This document shows positions 39,901 through 53,446 of a stretch of 64,000 bases of DNA, piece after piece; position 1 is the stretch's first letter; each line of letters opens with the position of its first letter. The DNA lies in contig OZ023275.1 of NCBI GenBank assembly GCA_964007475.1, positions 16,099,829-16,163,828 on the forward strand. Reading direction: 5' to 3'. The DNA comes from Hybos culiciformis. Its lineage: Eukaryota > Arthropoda > Insecta > Diptera > Hybotidae. The position numbers were made by a program, and so were the translations under genes. The notes below the pieces were generated by a model. It saw only the letters and a program-made list of their open reading frames with translations, had not been told where the DNA came from and ran no database searches.

Positions 39901-42533
39901 AATGAAAATTAATAAAAAATATATTTGTAAAAAATTCAAGATGTTATTTTTTAAACAATGAATGCAATAAAAAAAAAAAGGAAAAAGGACGATCAAATCC
40001 CTTTTAAAATTCCAATAACAATAGTACGTGCGGGGGTTAAGGAAACACATTATAATATCCCATCGAGACTTTTTTCTTGAACAGGTGAATTTCATTCAAA
40101 AACAAAAAAGGAAAATTAAAATAAAATATATTCAAAAATAGTTTAAATTTTATTGTTGAAATGATTAAATTAAAGTATTTGAAAATTAAAAAATATGTTT
40201 ACCGTATTTTATATGACGTTGATTGTATAGTTTTTAAATGATAATTAAAGAAGGAAAATACACCTTACTATTTATCAACTAGAAAGGGTTGAACTAATTA
40301 GAACGCATACTTAATACAAAGTTTAAATTAATTATTATGTTTTAATATAATTGATTTTTTTGGGTATTTCTTGATACTTTTAACGTCAAACAATTTAATC
40401 TTTTTAACATTAAAAATTTTTTAGATTTAAATTTAAATAATAATTTAAATTAGAAAAATTTTGAATACTTGCCAAAAAGAGAGAAAACTGTAAGGAATGG
40501 AAACCCTGAAGGTAGGTAGGTGCTCGAATCATCTTTAAATCGTAAGAATTCGCAATGATGGAGGAAGCAAAGTAAGTGACCAAAGACAGCTTTAGATCAT
40601 ACAATGAAGGAACTTTTTATTTGTATCGCTATGGACCTTTTGGATCTACGTGAAGCTGTTTCTTCTTAACTCTAGCCTTACCTATGACATTTCGAAATCA
40701 GAAATAGCTGGCACAAGATAAAAGATTCAAAATTGTTTAAAATAAAAATATATTGCATAATTTATCAAAATATTTTAATGGAAACAGAAAATATTATATT
40801 ATCTTTCGATGAAGGGATAGTATACATATAGAAAGAGATGTAAAAAGATCGACAAATGCATGCTCGTACTAGTTTCTATGTTTTGGGTACAAATTTTACT
40901 TTATAGCTCTTGATTTACAAGTGAAAAAAAAAATATTTTTAAGAAATTGAAAAACTTTTTTTACGCGCAATTTTTAATGCAATTTATAAATGTTTGCAAT
41001 AGAATAAATCATATTTTATTATTATTGATTTTTATTTCTAAATTTCATACGTATACGTAATTAATCTAAATTTCTTCTGAAACTTGGAAAATCACACCTA
41101 TTTTTCATTCTTTTCAAATTTTTCTTCAAATAAAAGATTTTTTTCTTTTCTAACATTACGTCAGAAATTTAAAAGTCTATATGCAACCCTCCAACAAAAA
41201 AATATGAGAAATCTATAAATCTTTTCAAATACCTTTCACTTTTTTCCTAAAATTGATAGAAAAAAAAAACACATTAATTTACTTAAAAAATTTTTCTTCT
41301 TTTACCTCAAAAATTTTATGGTTCAAATGTCCTATGGATAGTTTTGAAAAATTTGAACATCTGCCCAATAACGAAATTTCTTTTTCACCCAAAATATTAT
41401 TAATATAATTTTATTAAAATCAAATCTCCAAGAAAATTTTTATTTATTTTTATTTTTTGCATAATCTTTTTCCTGTATTGATAACATATTTAACATGTAA
41501 CTTTTTATATGCATTATAATTATATACATATGTTCTTAATATATGTATAATACAGAATTTATAAAATAGATAGGTATACCGAACTTAACTTATTTCAAAA
41601 TAGTCATTTCCATAACGAAGATTTAATGCTATGTACTCTGTTAAGTACTCAGAATTTTCTTAGGCTTTGAATATTATTTGTTATTTATGTGTATAACTAT
41701 AATTAGTACTATCGGGGATATAGTATCAGAGCGTCATAAATTATGTTTAAATTTGACCGGAACAATTACAATCAACTTACATAGATAGTTTCAAATTTTA
41801 TAAAAAATATACTGTAAAAAAATCCAAATCATTAATTTTAAATTTATGTATATATATATATTATGAATAAAACTTGATTTAAAAATTACGAACAAAATAT
41901 CCTTGAAAGAAACTATATATGATGTTATGTTAACAATAAGGTTAAAATCTAATGCAATAGTATCTTAGGTCATTTATTTATACATTGTAATTCAATTTTC
42001 TTAAAAAAAAAGAAAGTTCTTTGCGCGCGATTTTTCATCGCGATAAAAAAGGGGTGCAGTGTTTTATAATTGTATCTAAGGATATTAAGGATATTAAAAT
42101 AAAGGTCATTGTCAAAAGAAAGTATGCTTAGAAATGGTCAAGAAAGATATTTGACCGTTGTTGCTGCGGCTATTTTTTTTTTATTTTATTTTATTTTAAT
42201 TTCTGACAAATTAATGATAAATTATGTCTTTCTGTTGTGATTTTTTCATCACATTATGGCGATCATCACATTATGGCGATCAGTTAATAATTAAAATATA
42301 TGTTATTTTTTATATAATAGGAAATGGATGTACTTAGGAATAAAAGTCAAGATTATTTGGCTGAATAGCGGTTTAATAATGGTTTAATGAAGGGTTACGA
42401 ATGATTTTTTTTTAAATTGATAAATTAACATAACACATAAAATTAAAAAAAACTCAAGGGAATTAAGTTTATTTAAAAGAAAAACAATATTATTTTTACC
42501 CATGATAAAATACGGAAATTTGAATGTTGTTAA

Positions 42534-42888
42534 CAGGTCTTTGGAGCTCCAGCTTCTTATAGTTGCTTCTTATAGTTGCTCACGCTCCGCTCTTGCCTCC
42601 GCTCCTAGCTCCACCACAAGTTTCACATTAAAATTTTTTATTGTTTTGTAAAAAAATTAACACATAAATTTATTTAAATAGGGGAGATGCACTTTTATTA
42701 AATTATTAATTTAACATCAAAAATTATAAAATGAAAAATTTATATTATTTGGCGTTATCAAACAGTGGAGCGCGGAGCAATCAATATTTTTTGTTATGTT
42801 TTGTGCTCCGGCTGTTCTCACGCTCCAACCAAAAGATCGCAGTTCTGCTGCTCTGAGCTCCGACTCCGCGCTCCGCTTCAAAGCCCTG
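42534..42888. mobile_element. hAT-type MITE
   Basis: A 355-bp GC-richer element rich in GCTCC/GGAGC words. Its left end is CAGGTCTTTGGAGCTCC, and the right end on the opposite strand is CAGGGCTTTGAAGCGGAGC; both are typical hAT-like termini. Flanking octamers GTTGTTAA (42526-42533) and GTTGATAG (42889-42896) agree at six of eight positions, fitting an aged 8-bp hAT target duplication. No transposase is encoded. Confidence 0.75.
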
Positions 42889-42896
42889 GTTGATAG

Positions 42897-45800
42897 ATAG
42901 GTTTTAGGATACAAATACAATATTCGATAGAAAATATCTCAAGTCATTGATACATTTTTTTAATTATATGTATAAAAGTACCTACAAATATGTATGAAGT
43001 ACGTATACATTTTATAGTTAATCTTTTTTATAACATTGAACTGCATCATGTTGAAGATAATAGTTTATTTTATTGTTTTGAATATAATTTCAACTTCTAA
43101 CTTAATTTAACTTTCAGACTAGAATTAAAGTTTATTAGCGCATTTGGTGCTAGTACCATTTGTCTTCAGATGCCAGATAAGTTTCAGTTACATTGAATAA
43201 ATAAATATTTGCAATAAATTTTTTCCACATTAATACTAGGCATAAGATCACAATTCGTGATGATAAATGATCAATGAAATGACTAAATTTTTCTGAAAAT
43301 GAAAATGCTTGTTTTCATTTCATTGAGCATATTATACATCATTGCATATATGCACATAACTAAAATTATACAATAAATTATATGGAAATTTTTACATAAA
43401 AGGGTATGTACAATTGTACAATTTTAATGATAAAATTCAAATTCAATTTTCCCAAAAAAAAAAAAAATTTATTTCTCTTTAATTTTGAATTTAGATTAGA
43501 AAAATGTCTTTTTTTTCTAAAATTTATTAACTATCTCGATTACATGTTGCGTATTTAACATTGTTGTTTTTTCCTAAAAAGAAGGTATAGGTAGGTAGGT
43601 AGGTAGTTTCCATTAAGGCATTTTCTTGATATTAAGATGAAAAAACATTTATGTTTTTATATCCATTTCGTTGTGTTTAATAAGAAAATGTCAATCAAAA
43701 ATTTATTTAATAAAAAAAAAATAATACTTAATATTAACGGAAATAAAAATATTTAAATTTTTAATAAAAGGGTAAATTTTCCTTTTGCATAATTTATGAT
43801 TTTTATTATTATTATTATTATTATTATTTGTATTTTTTATTTTTTTTTGAAGAGAGATGACTTACTCCTTAAAATCTATGTTCCATTATCGAATGAAGGA
43901 AAAAATTTAAGTGTTAAAAAAAAAACCACAAAAACTTTTGTTAACCCTTTCTGTAAATCGAATAGTTTTTTTTTTGGTGGAAATTTATATACACATATAA
44001 TATTTTTTTTTAACAATTTATTATAATCGGGGGCTAAACGTTTATTGCTTATATAAATCATTATTGCAAACACAACAACAACAAAAAAAATTGATCTATA
44101 AATGATCTCTCTTCAATAAATTTGCATAAATAATTGCACTCGAAAGCCGTTACGAACATAGCACTTAAGTGGTGAGAAAAATTATGTTTAAATAAAAAAA
44201 CTACCTATCGAATTCGCTATGGAGTTCATTTTATATTAAATAAATAAAACAAAAGATTTTGCGAAACATCAAAATAATAGAGTTGTTAATTTTTCCGTGT
44301 AATTTTTTTCGTTCTAGTATACAACTTAACAATAAATTTTATTTATTTTGTAATTTTTATACACCATCCGTTCGATTGAGAGTTTAGACAGATAGGAAGA
44401 GGATATATATATATGCAGATAGGTAGATAGGTACATTAGTTATAATATGCGGTCCAAAAACCCAGATGTTATTGCTCCTTAGCTTTATAAGTTTTGCTGT
44501 AAATATATTACATCAAAAAATTTTATAAATAAATAAACAAATAAATAAAAATTATAATTTTTTTTTTGTTATTTACTTATGTGTTACGTTTATTTGACAA
44601 TAATTTAAACAAAAACCGGACAAAATTATTTTTATATTATTTGCTTTTTAACTAATTGCTTTACTAACAACACTTAATATTTTTTTTATTATTTCCACAA
44701 ACAATTTCAGTTTTATTATCAAGCAATTCAATATAAATAAGAAACTAAATGTTCATAAAATTCCAATATAATACTTAATTTATAAATTAAGATAAGAATT
44801 TATGTGCTACAACAGTGCTACTAAAATTATATATATATATACTTATACATATTATTATCTACATTATGTATAGACGTATGTTCAAGATAAATTACTTATT
44901 GTAATATTATTATGTGTAGCCAAGAAATATATTAATATGTATACGATACTGGACTATATTTCTCATTTTCTAAAGAACGAATTGTATTAGAAAAAAATTA
45001 ATGCCAATGTGTACCTATAATAAATTTATTCAATTTTAAAATTATTATTATGTAAAATAAATTCTACAGAATTTTTAAAATTATTTCTTTTTAAAAAAAG
45101 GTGCATTTGAACACAGACAGGAATAGTTATACTTAACATGCATAGTATATAATAATATCATATATTATATTCTATAGATAAATAAACATAATGGAATAAA
45201 CATAGTGTATAGTCTGCAAATTATTTTTAAAACGAAAGACACCACCAGTATTATGAGAAAGAATTGAAAACATTATTTTGATATTGTCATTTTATATAGA
45301 ATTTAAAACCTATAAAATATTTTAAAAAAATATTAAACCTGGTTATAATTATTTTCAAATAAATTGACGTCGGTTTCAACATAAAATTTACTTTTTGTAC
45401 AATATTATTTTTAACGTAATGTAATATGAAAAGATGATATGTAAAATAGTCATATAGATTTTGTTCTACCAAACCAATATCTGCTTTTGTTTCTAAATGC
45501 AAAAAATCGAAACCAATGAAATCAAGTTTATGCTTTTTGATATGGTTTATGCTTTTTGATTGGTTGAAAAACGAATTGTTGTTTGTCAGTTGTGATATTG
45601 GCATAGTGCCAACGACATAGTTCTTTTTTTCCCGTTTTTTTTTTAATATTTGAAGTAAATATAAAATAACATATGTTTTTGATAATGGTGCACTTTAAGC
45701 CCGCATCTAATTGTAACACACGTGACAATAGCGCATTAACTACAAATATTTCTAAAATTTCTATTTTTGAGATCAATGTTTTTGCCATCAGGAAATTATT

Positions 45801-48800
45801 GAATATAGAAATTTATTGGTTCTTCCTTTTTTTTTTATTAATTTTAAAATTGAATTATATATATAAATTTAGTTATTAAAATAGTAGGATTAGTGTGTGA
45901 ATAAAGTGAAATGCTGGTTTCAAAAGGTGTTAAAAATAATATAATGTTGTGCACCTTTTATATTATTATTTTTGGTTATTTTTTTTTTGTCTTTCTTTAA
46001 TAGCTAAAAATGAATTAGTTTTTAGATATACTGTAATAATGAAAAAATTTAACATTTTCTTTTAGTATATAGAAAAGCAAATTCTAATATTAACATTAAA
46101 GTAAAATTCTCGTATTTTCTCTTATTGTAGTCATAAAATTCATACGTTTTATCCTCAATTCAGATTCAATTTCATATAATTATAATATCTTGTCATTGAA
46201 AATTTTATGATCAAAATAGGCGAGATTGTCTAAAGTAAGATTTTTATAACTTTAAGCTCAATTTCATAGCTATCGACAAGTTGATTTACATTCCTACTTG
46301 AATTTCAACTTCTAGTCCTAGAGTAATTTTCTGCTTATGATATCATACTATTACGAATGCATATAATATAGAAAGCAGTAAATTTTTAACTTATTTTTTA
46401 TTTTTTAAATTAAAGTATATTAAATAGTAATAAGTTATTATAATTACTTAGATAAGTTGGCAAAATATGTAAGATAAAGAATTAAATTTAAATAATAATC
46501 AATATCACTAAACATCAGAATAACAATGACAAATTTAAAAAAAAAAAACAAAAAAAAAAGTTTTAATCTTTAATATTCATTGGAAATTAATTTTATAAAG
46601 AATATCTAAATTTTTTAATTCTAATGATCCGATATTGTGAGGACGATATCCATCAGGGATATTAAAATCAATAGAATGAAAATATTATAGAAGATCTATT
46701 ATTATCAAAAGAGGGTTAATATATTAATGTGGTTTATGTTACAATTTTGTCAACTATATTTTGAATATTATAATGACATTTCACACATTTCATTCAATGC
46801 ATTTATCTTTGTCATCCCTTTTTTTATTTTTTAATATTTTCTGCATTTTTATAATTTATTTAAATTGCATTTTTTGCCTGCATATTATACATGCTTGTTT
46901 TGATAAATCAAGTTAGTTTCAATTTATTTTAGCTTTATTATTAATATTGCGTTCATATATAGATAAAAGTCTCGTCATATAATTTAATAAATTTGAAATT
47001 TATAACTATGTAAATAAATTGCAAATTTATACAAAAGTTCAACAATGATTGCTTAGAGAATTAAATAAATTAATATTTAAATATATTTTTTTAAATTTTG
47101 CGCCAATTAGGGGAAATACCATATAAATATAATATTCGTTGTATATGCTATATTTGATGAATTTGGATTACATTAATACAATTTATAAGTTGTATAAATT
47201 AAAGAAAAATTAAAAAATGTGTGGGAAATGTATCGAAAAAATATTTTAATGAAAATATTGAAAATTTTATATCTTTCTTTTCGTCAAAAATTTTATTTTA
47301 TAAAGAATTTCAATAGATACATACAAATATGTATGTGCAATTGTGCATGTTTAAAACTTTTTACGATGCACTAAATTGAATCCGTAGCTTTTGTCCAAAT
47401 ACTGACCCTTTTAGAAAAACCCTTAATAAATCGAAAAATTTTGAGTTAATTTTGTTCAACAAAACCCTTACGTTAATTGTTTGGCATATTGTTCGTGGGA
47501 ATGTAAATGTTATTTTAACAATTTTCTTTTTTGTTTTGGTTTTTTGCAAATTTTAAGATATTTTTTCAAGGTAATTTACTTTTGCGTAAGATGACACACA
47601 TCAAACCCATTTCAAAATTAATCAGAGCACAGTTAGAGATAAAATTTTAAAATCCCCCTTTTATTGAATAATGTGGCAAGATTTTTCCGCTTAAGAAAAA
47701 GTATTTAATTGCATTTGCCAAAAAAAGAAAAAAAGAATTATGTTAAAAAAAATATCTTAGAGGTAGATTTTTTTTTTCATGAGATTACAATTTTAGTTGA
47801 ACAAAAAAAAAAAAAATTAGAGCATCTGCTGTGGGAAACAAATTTAGTTTCGAAAGTAAAAAAAAAAAAACTATGAACATTTCTTTGAGAATTATCTTTT
47901 TCAGTATGTACATTATTATGTACAGGAATTTTTTTTCTACAATTCGACAAGATGGATTGCTATATTATTATATTATATAAGATATTATTATATACGATAT
48001 TATATACGATATGGTATAATCATATGATCAGATATATTAAAAATTAAAACTATTAGCTATTTGTTCTTGATATGACAAAATTTTGATAACGTCATTCACT
48101 AAGTTCGATTAGAACTATATACTTAGAAAAAAATATACAGAAAATATAGCTGTTCCAATTATCTTTTTTTCCAATATATATGAAGGTATAATTAACTTAT
48201 ATTATTTGGCATTATACATATTTAAAAGTTTTTAAACTAAACAAAATTTATTTTATTAGCTTTATGTTTAATGTTCTTTTTAAAAAATATAAACAATATA
48301 TATTTTTTTTATTTGCCACATAAATAACCTAATTAAAATATTTAAAAAATATGAATGAAAAATAATAGGGAGTAAAATTTAAATTCATTTAATAAAAATA
48401 TTTAAATCAGAAACGCGCATATCCTTTTTATTTAGTGGGATTGGAATAATAATTTTTTTAGATATGGAAAAAGTAAATTTTTCGAAATTCTTAATTTATT
48501 CATAAACATGAAATAATAATTTTGTTGACAAATCTCTTAATTTATTAAAATTGGTTTTGTAAATGTATAGTGTTTTTAGTTATATTTAACGTATAATATA
48601 ATTTAATTTAGGTCGTTATAATTTATAATAATAATAATAATAAAAAATTAAGAGTTTTAACGTGAACAAAAAATGGATTTCTTTTTTCGAGCTTATTGTT
48701 TAAGGGTTTAATGAACAGAGATTCTTATTTAGAAACATGATAATTTATTTTGCGACTTGTATATGAGACAAATCATGTTAACTTGTTTATATTTTTAAAA

Positions 48801-49718
48801 TCGTTAAACGACGTGACGTTTTAACTTTTTTGGAGTTTTTCGTAAGTTTTAAATAACACCCCAGTAATATATTTTCATTATTATTTTAACTTACTTGCAA
48901 ATGAGCCTTTAGGTCCCGTAGCTTTCACAAAAAGTAGCAAAAGTAGCACAAATAGTAGAACAATTTATATATAAAATATATTTATTTTTTGTTCAGTTCT
49001 TCATGGTTTAAAACATCCTGTATTTAAAAAAAATTTAAATTATAATAAGATTTTTATATTATAAATTTGATAAAAATAATTTTTCTATTACTCGGTTTTT
49101 CTTAGAAAGATATCCTGTGGAAAAATTTCACGCAAAATTACTGTATATAGTAACGATAAGGAAAAGTGAAACATATAATCATTTTGTTTTTATAAATTTT
49201 CTACACATTTACAATGTTATGTTTAATAGACCCCTTTTTCGTCATTTTTTTTTTCGCTTTCTAATAATGAAATAAAGAAAAGTATTTGTCACTTAAGGAA
49301 ATATTCTTAGAGGACCATTTTTTTTTCCATACACAATAATGTTTTATTTTTGTATATTCGCTTTTAAACTAATATCTAACTTTAATCCATCAATGATCTT
49401 GAAATTTATTATAATTATTTTTTTTTTATTAAAAAATTATACATTATGTTCTAAAATAACATGCGCGAAATTTCAAATAAATTTAAAATTTGAAAATTAT
49501 AAGAAGAAGAAAACAAAAAAGGGTTGCAAAAAAAAGTCTAAAAATGCATTGTGCAATCACCCCTTTTTTTTTTAAATTAACGATTTTTAAGATTAAAATA
49601 AATATTCTTTCAGGCTAAAAATTAAAAAAAATAATAAATTATAAAATTCAATTTTTGAGCCTTTAGGTAGTGAAATTATATAATCCTAGTAAAATCGATT
49701 TTGCTAATAAATGTAATA
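42897..49718. other. Gene-free intergenic stretch
   Basis: No gene is supported. The ORFs here are low-complexity and lack codon structure. A (TAGG)n microsatellite is at about 43586-43607 and an (ATT)n run at about 43800-43829. Confidence 0.5.
43586..43607. repeat. (TAGG)n microsatellite
   Basis: Four to five GTAG/TAGG tetramers in a row. Similar short runs occur near 21451-21470 and in shorter form elsewhere in the window. Confidence 0.8.
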
Positions 49719-51096
49719 TCACTCTAGAAAGTTTTTGATGTAAACTTACGTCGATTATCGATGGCAATTTATTATCTTCGATAATCAACGTAAATTTACA
49801 TTAGAAAATAATTACATATTTTTGGTGTAAACTACATTACTCTATAAAAAAGTAATTTTACACCAAATTTTACGCCAAAATGTTGCGAAATTACTTCCAA
49901 CAGAATAAATTTAAACATAAAGTCGTAATATTAAACTAAAAATTACGCCAAAAAGTTGTAAATTTAATCCAAAGATTTAAATTTACACCAAAAAGTCGTA
50001 AATATTTTTATTAGAATAAAGAAAAAATTTAATAATTTTTTTTTTTAATATTTTTTTTGAACTTTTTTTTTTTATTTTTTTTGAATGTTTTTATTTTATT
50101 TAATTTATTTAATTTATTTTTTTTTATTAATATTTATTTTATTATTAATATTTTTTTGTATTTTAATTTCTTATTTAATTTTTCTTATGCCATCTTCGGG
50201 GTTCGAACCTCGCTATTTAGAATTGCAATCCAACATCTTGACCACTCAGCTACGGTATTCAAATTTTAGATATGAGTAAAATAGAAAATATAAATTATGT
50301 ATACCTGTTAACAAATAAAAACCTTACATTGTTATTATATAAACAAAAATACAAAAATAGTTTTAAAACCTTACATCGTTATGTAAATTCTCTGTATAAA
50401 TTCTGTACACCAAAATAAATTTACACCATGCGATGTAAAATTACTGTCCATGATTTAAAAATTTAAATCACACAGTGTAAATTTACTCTGTGTGGTTTAA
50501 ATTTACATTCAAATATTTAAAAATTTTAACCGTTAGTGTAAATTTACACCGCAGAAGGTATATTTACACTGCAACGTTTAAAAATACAAGTTTCTTGTAC
50601 ACTCTACGATGTAAATTTACACTCTGTGGTTTATTAATTTAAGACATAGAGGAGAAAATTAAGTAGTAGATTGTAAATTTACACTACAGAAGGTAAATTT
50701 ACATTATGTGGTACATAATAAATAGATTTATATTGTGTGTACACCATAAATTTACACTACGTGGCTTGATATTATGACCCATAGAAAGTAAATTTACACC
50801 ATAAACTGTAATCTTACAATATATGGTTTAAACATTTAAGCAGGAGAGTGTAAATATATACCAGTTTGTTTATTTTTACGCTCTATGGCTTAAATATTTA
50901 AGCAAAAATGTGTAAATATACCTTTATTTTTAATGTAAAAATAACACAATTTGCTTAAATTTACTTTTTTTTGTGTATATTATTTTTTTTACGCCTTTAT
51001 CGGTTGAATTTTAAATAATGGACGTAATTTTACATCAAAAATTACCATTATTATCGTTGTAAAATTACGACCAAATAGTTCTATTTTCTAGAGTGA
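49719..51096. mobile_element. TA-flanked non-autonomous DNA transposon with internal short repeats
   Basis: A 1378-bp element starts TCACTCTAGAAA and ends with the reverse complement TTTCTAGAGTGA, with TA directly outside both ends. This fits a Tc1/mariner-like target site. A subterminal hairpin (ACGTCGATTATCGA against TCGATAATCAACGT) follows the left end. The interior holds many variants of a short near-palindromic word, GTAAATTTAC or GTGTAAATTTACAC, spread over at least 600 bp. A tRNA-like sequence is embedded at 50188-50259. No transposase reading frame was seen. Confidence 0.75.
50188..50259 (-). other. tRNA-like sequence (Cys-type anticodon), inside the TA-flanked element
   Basis: The minus strand has an A box TAGCTGAGTGG, a fully paired anticodon stem (TTGGA/TCTAA with one G-T) enclosing loop TTGCAAT with GCA in the anticodon position, and a B box GGTTCGAACCC. 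The acceptor pairs at about five of seven positions, and the T stem pairs at only two of five. It is most likely a tRNA pseudogene or a tRNA-derived element rather than a working tRNA-Cys. Confidence 0.5.
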
Positions 51097-53446
51097 TATG
51101 AAAAAAAATATATTATGATGATAAAAATTAAATAATACAATGGAAAAAAGTTATTTAAGGAACCAGGTCCCATATGTTAAAGAAAACTGACTATTGTAGA
51201 TCAATTTTTTTAAAAATAAAAAAAAAAAAAATTATATTATAAAGTTTATGATGGAACCTACATCATATTGTTTTTATGATTATTTAGGTTTAAAAAAGGA
51301 AATTTCTGTTGGAAATCTTAACTGCTGTAGAAAATTATGAGTTAAATATATATAAGCCAGGTTTTTTAAAATTTGCATTCTTGTAATATGGAAAAATAAA
51401 AAGAAAAATTTGAATTGAGACTAAAGTGTGCATTAAGAAAAATATTTATTAAATTAAATAAATCAATAATTATAACTATAATGAGAATAAAAAATTCTGA
51501 AACTTAGCTTCTAACAGGCAGACATTCTATTTTATATCACTTCGTACTTTTGTTATGTGCACAAAATCCCCATTATGAATTATAATTTTATACTATTGCT
51601 ATGCTTATAATGAAGCCAAGTTTTTATAGTTCAATAAATTATTTGTTTTATAATAAATACTTTAGTAAAACTTTACAAATTTTCGGGAACCTAATATAAG
51701 GAGCCTAATTCACTTTACTTGATTCAAAAGGCATTAATGTTTTTAAAAATTTTTCTCAAATATTTGGCGCAATAATTTAAAAATAATTTTTTTTTTAAAT
51801 TTATACTTTATAAATATATATGTTTATAGTATATTTAGTTATATTGTACTTTATAATACAACAAACATTACATTATATAATACCAAACAGAAGGGAATAA
51901 AACAAGAAGAAATCGCATAAAATATTATTTTTTTGTCTAAATAAAAAAAAATAAAATAAAATAAAAATAAGGAGCAATTATTTGAATTGAAGTTAAATTA
52001 CGAGTATTGTGTCGCATGTCAAAGTGCTTAAAGATTTTTATTCTACCAAAAAAAAAAAAAGTAAAGGTGCATACACCAAACAATACGAAAATACGCAAAA
52101 ATTTTGAAAAAAATGTTTTTTCTGTACATATTTACATTCAATTATACTTTGACATTAAAACATCTGCTTCGTCTTTTGAAAAATTCTTACAAGTAGGTGG
52201 ATTTTTATAAGATTAATTTTCTTGAAATTTCTGTTGCATAAAATTTGAATTAAATTAATTTTAGAAAAAAAAATTTCTTAAATTATTATTTATTAATTAT
52301 GTTGAGTCCGATTTTGATTCAGGATTAAAATTTGTACACTCTTCTAATACATCTACAACGCCTGTAGTTGCCTACAGTTTAGTAGGAGGACTGTGAAAGA
52401 AATTTTTTCCTGAAGAAAAGCGTGAAATTTTTTTTAATGAAAGTTACAATTTTCTTTTAATACTATATAATAAAGCTTATATTGACATCATTGCAATTAT
52501 TCGCACAAAAAACATATTATTTTTTTTATTATTCTAGGTTTACTATACGACTATACCAATACCTAAAGCAATAAAAATATATTAAATATTACCTACTATC
52601 AGAATCTTCAAATCAATTGTAATAATGCACTTTTACGTTAAAAAAAATGCATTGAATGCATACTTTATGAACTTTATCGGTATATAAAAAATGTAAAATG
52701 TCCAACTGTTAGAGCGCAAATTGTCTAAAACAATTGAATAATTTAGTCATGCTGCAATAATTTTTCACTTTTCTTTTTTTATTTTTTTTATTTGCATTTT
52801 AAATTAATTCATAGTTTTCATTATAAGCAGACAAGACTTTTAGGTACCTACATATATGTTTTGTACATAAAATCACCATAATTTTATAAAATTTTATGAA
52901 GTTTTGTATTAAAAAAAATATATATATATATATATAATATTAGTGAAACATTTTTAGAAGAATTGTTAACAACTGGGCTAAAATTAAAAAAAAAACTTAA
53001 TATAAATATCGTTTAATTTATGTTAAATATTGGAAATACGTTCAGCTGTTCTGAAGCATTACTTCTTAGTAGATTCTTTATATAGTTTTAAATAAATTCA
53101 AAAATCATTTGCATATTTTTTGTTTTCCAGTATTGCACCTTGCTTGCTATATGACATATGCAATATCATAAACTTACATTATTATAATGCACACATAAGA
53201 TTTATGACCGTTTAAAATTATATACTCATGTTTACATTATTGTAATAAATTTTATTTGTTTTTAATATTCGGCTTTAACCTATTTCCACTATTTATTCCC
53301 ATCGAATTCTTATATAATCTTCTTTTCTCTATAATTATAATATAATATCGGTATTATATAATCTTAAATATTTACGTTTATTTATTTATCAATAATATGA
53401 ACCTTACAATACTGATATAAAATTATGATAAATCAAACCATTTTTT
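51097..53446. other. Intergenic stretch, includes PMCA 3' UTR
   Basis: No gene is supported. An (AT)n run lies at about 52918-52936. The part next to 53447 should be 3' UTR of the calcium ATPase. Confidence 0.5.

Larger units (their letters stand above)
36091..42533. other. Gene-free intergenic stretch
   Basis: No gene is supported. It contains a short CpG-containing patch at about 36300-36420 (ACGGCG/GCGACGGCG), the second copy of an 80-bp dispersed repeat at 36808-36890, and three tandem 21-bp units at 36936-36998. All other frames are low-complexity. Confidence 0.5.
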
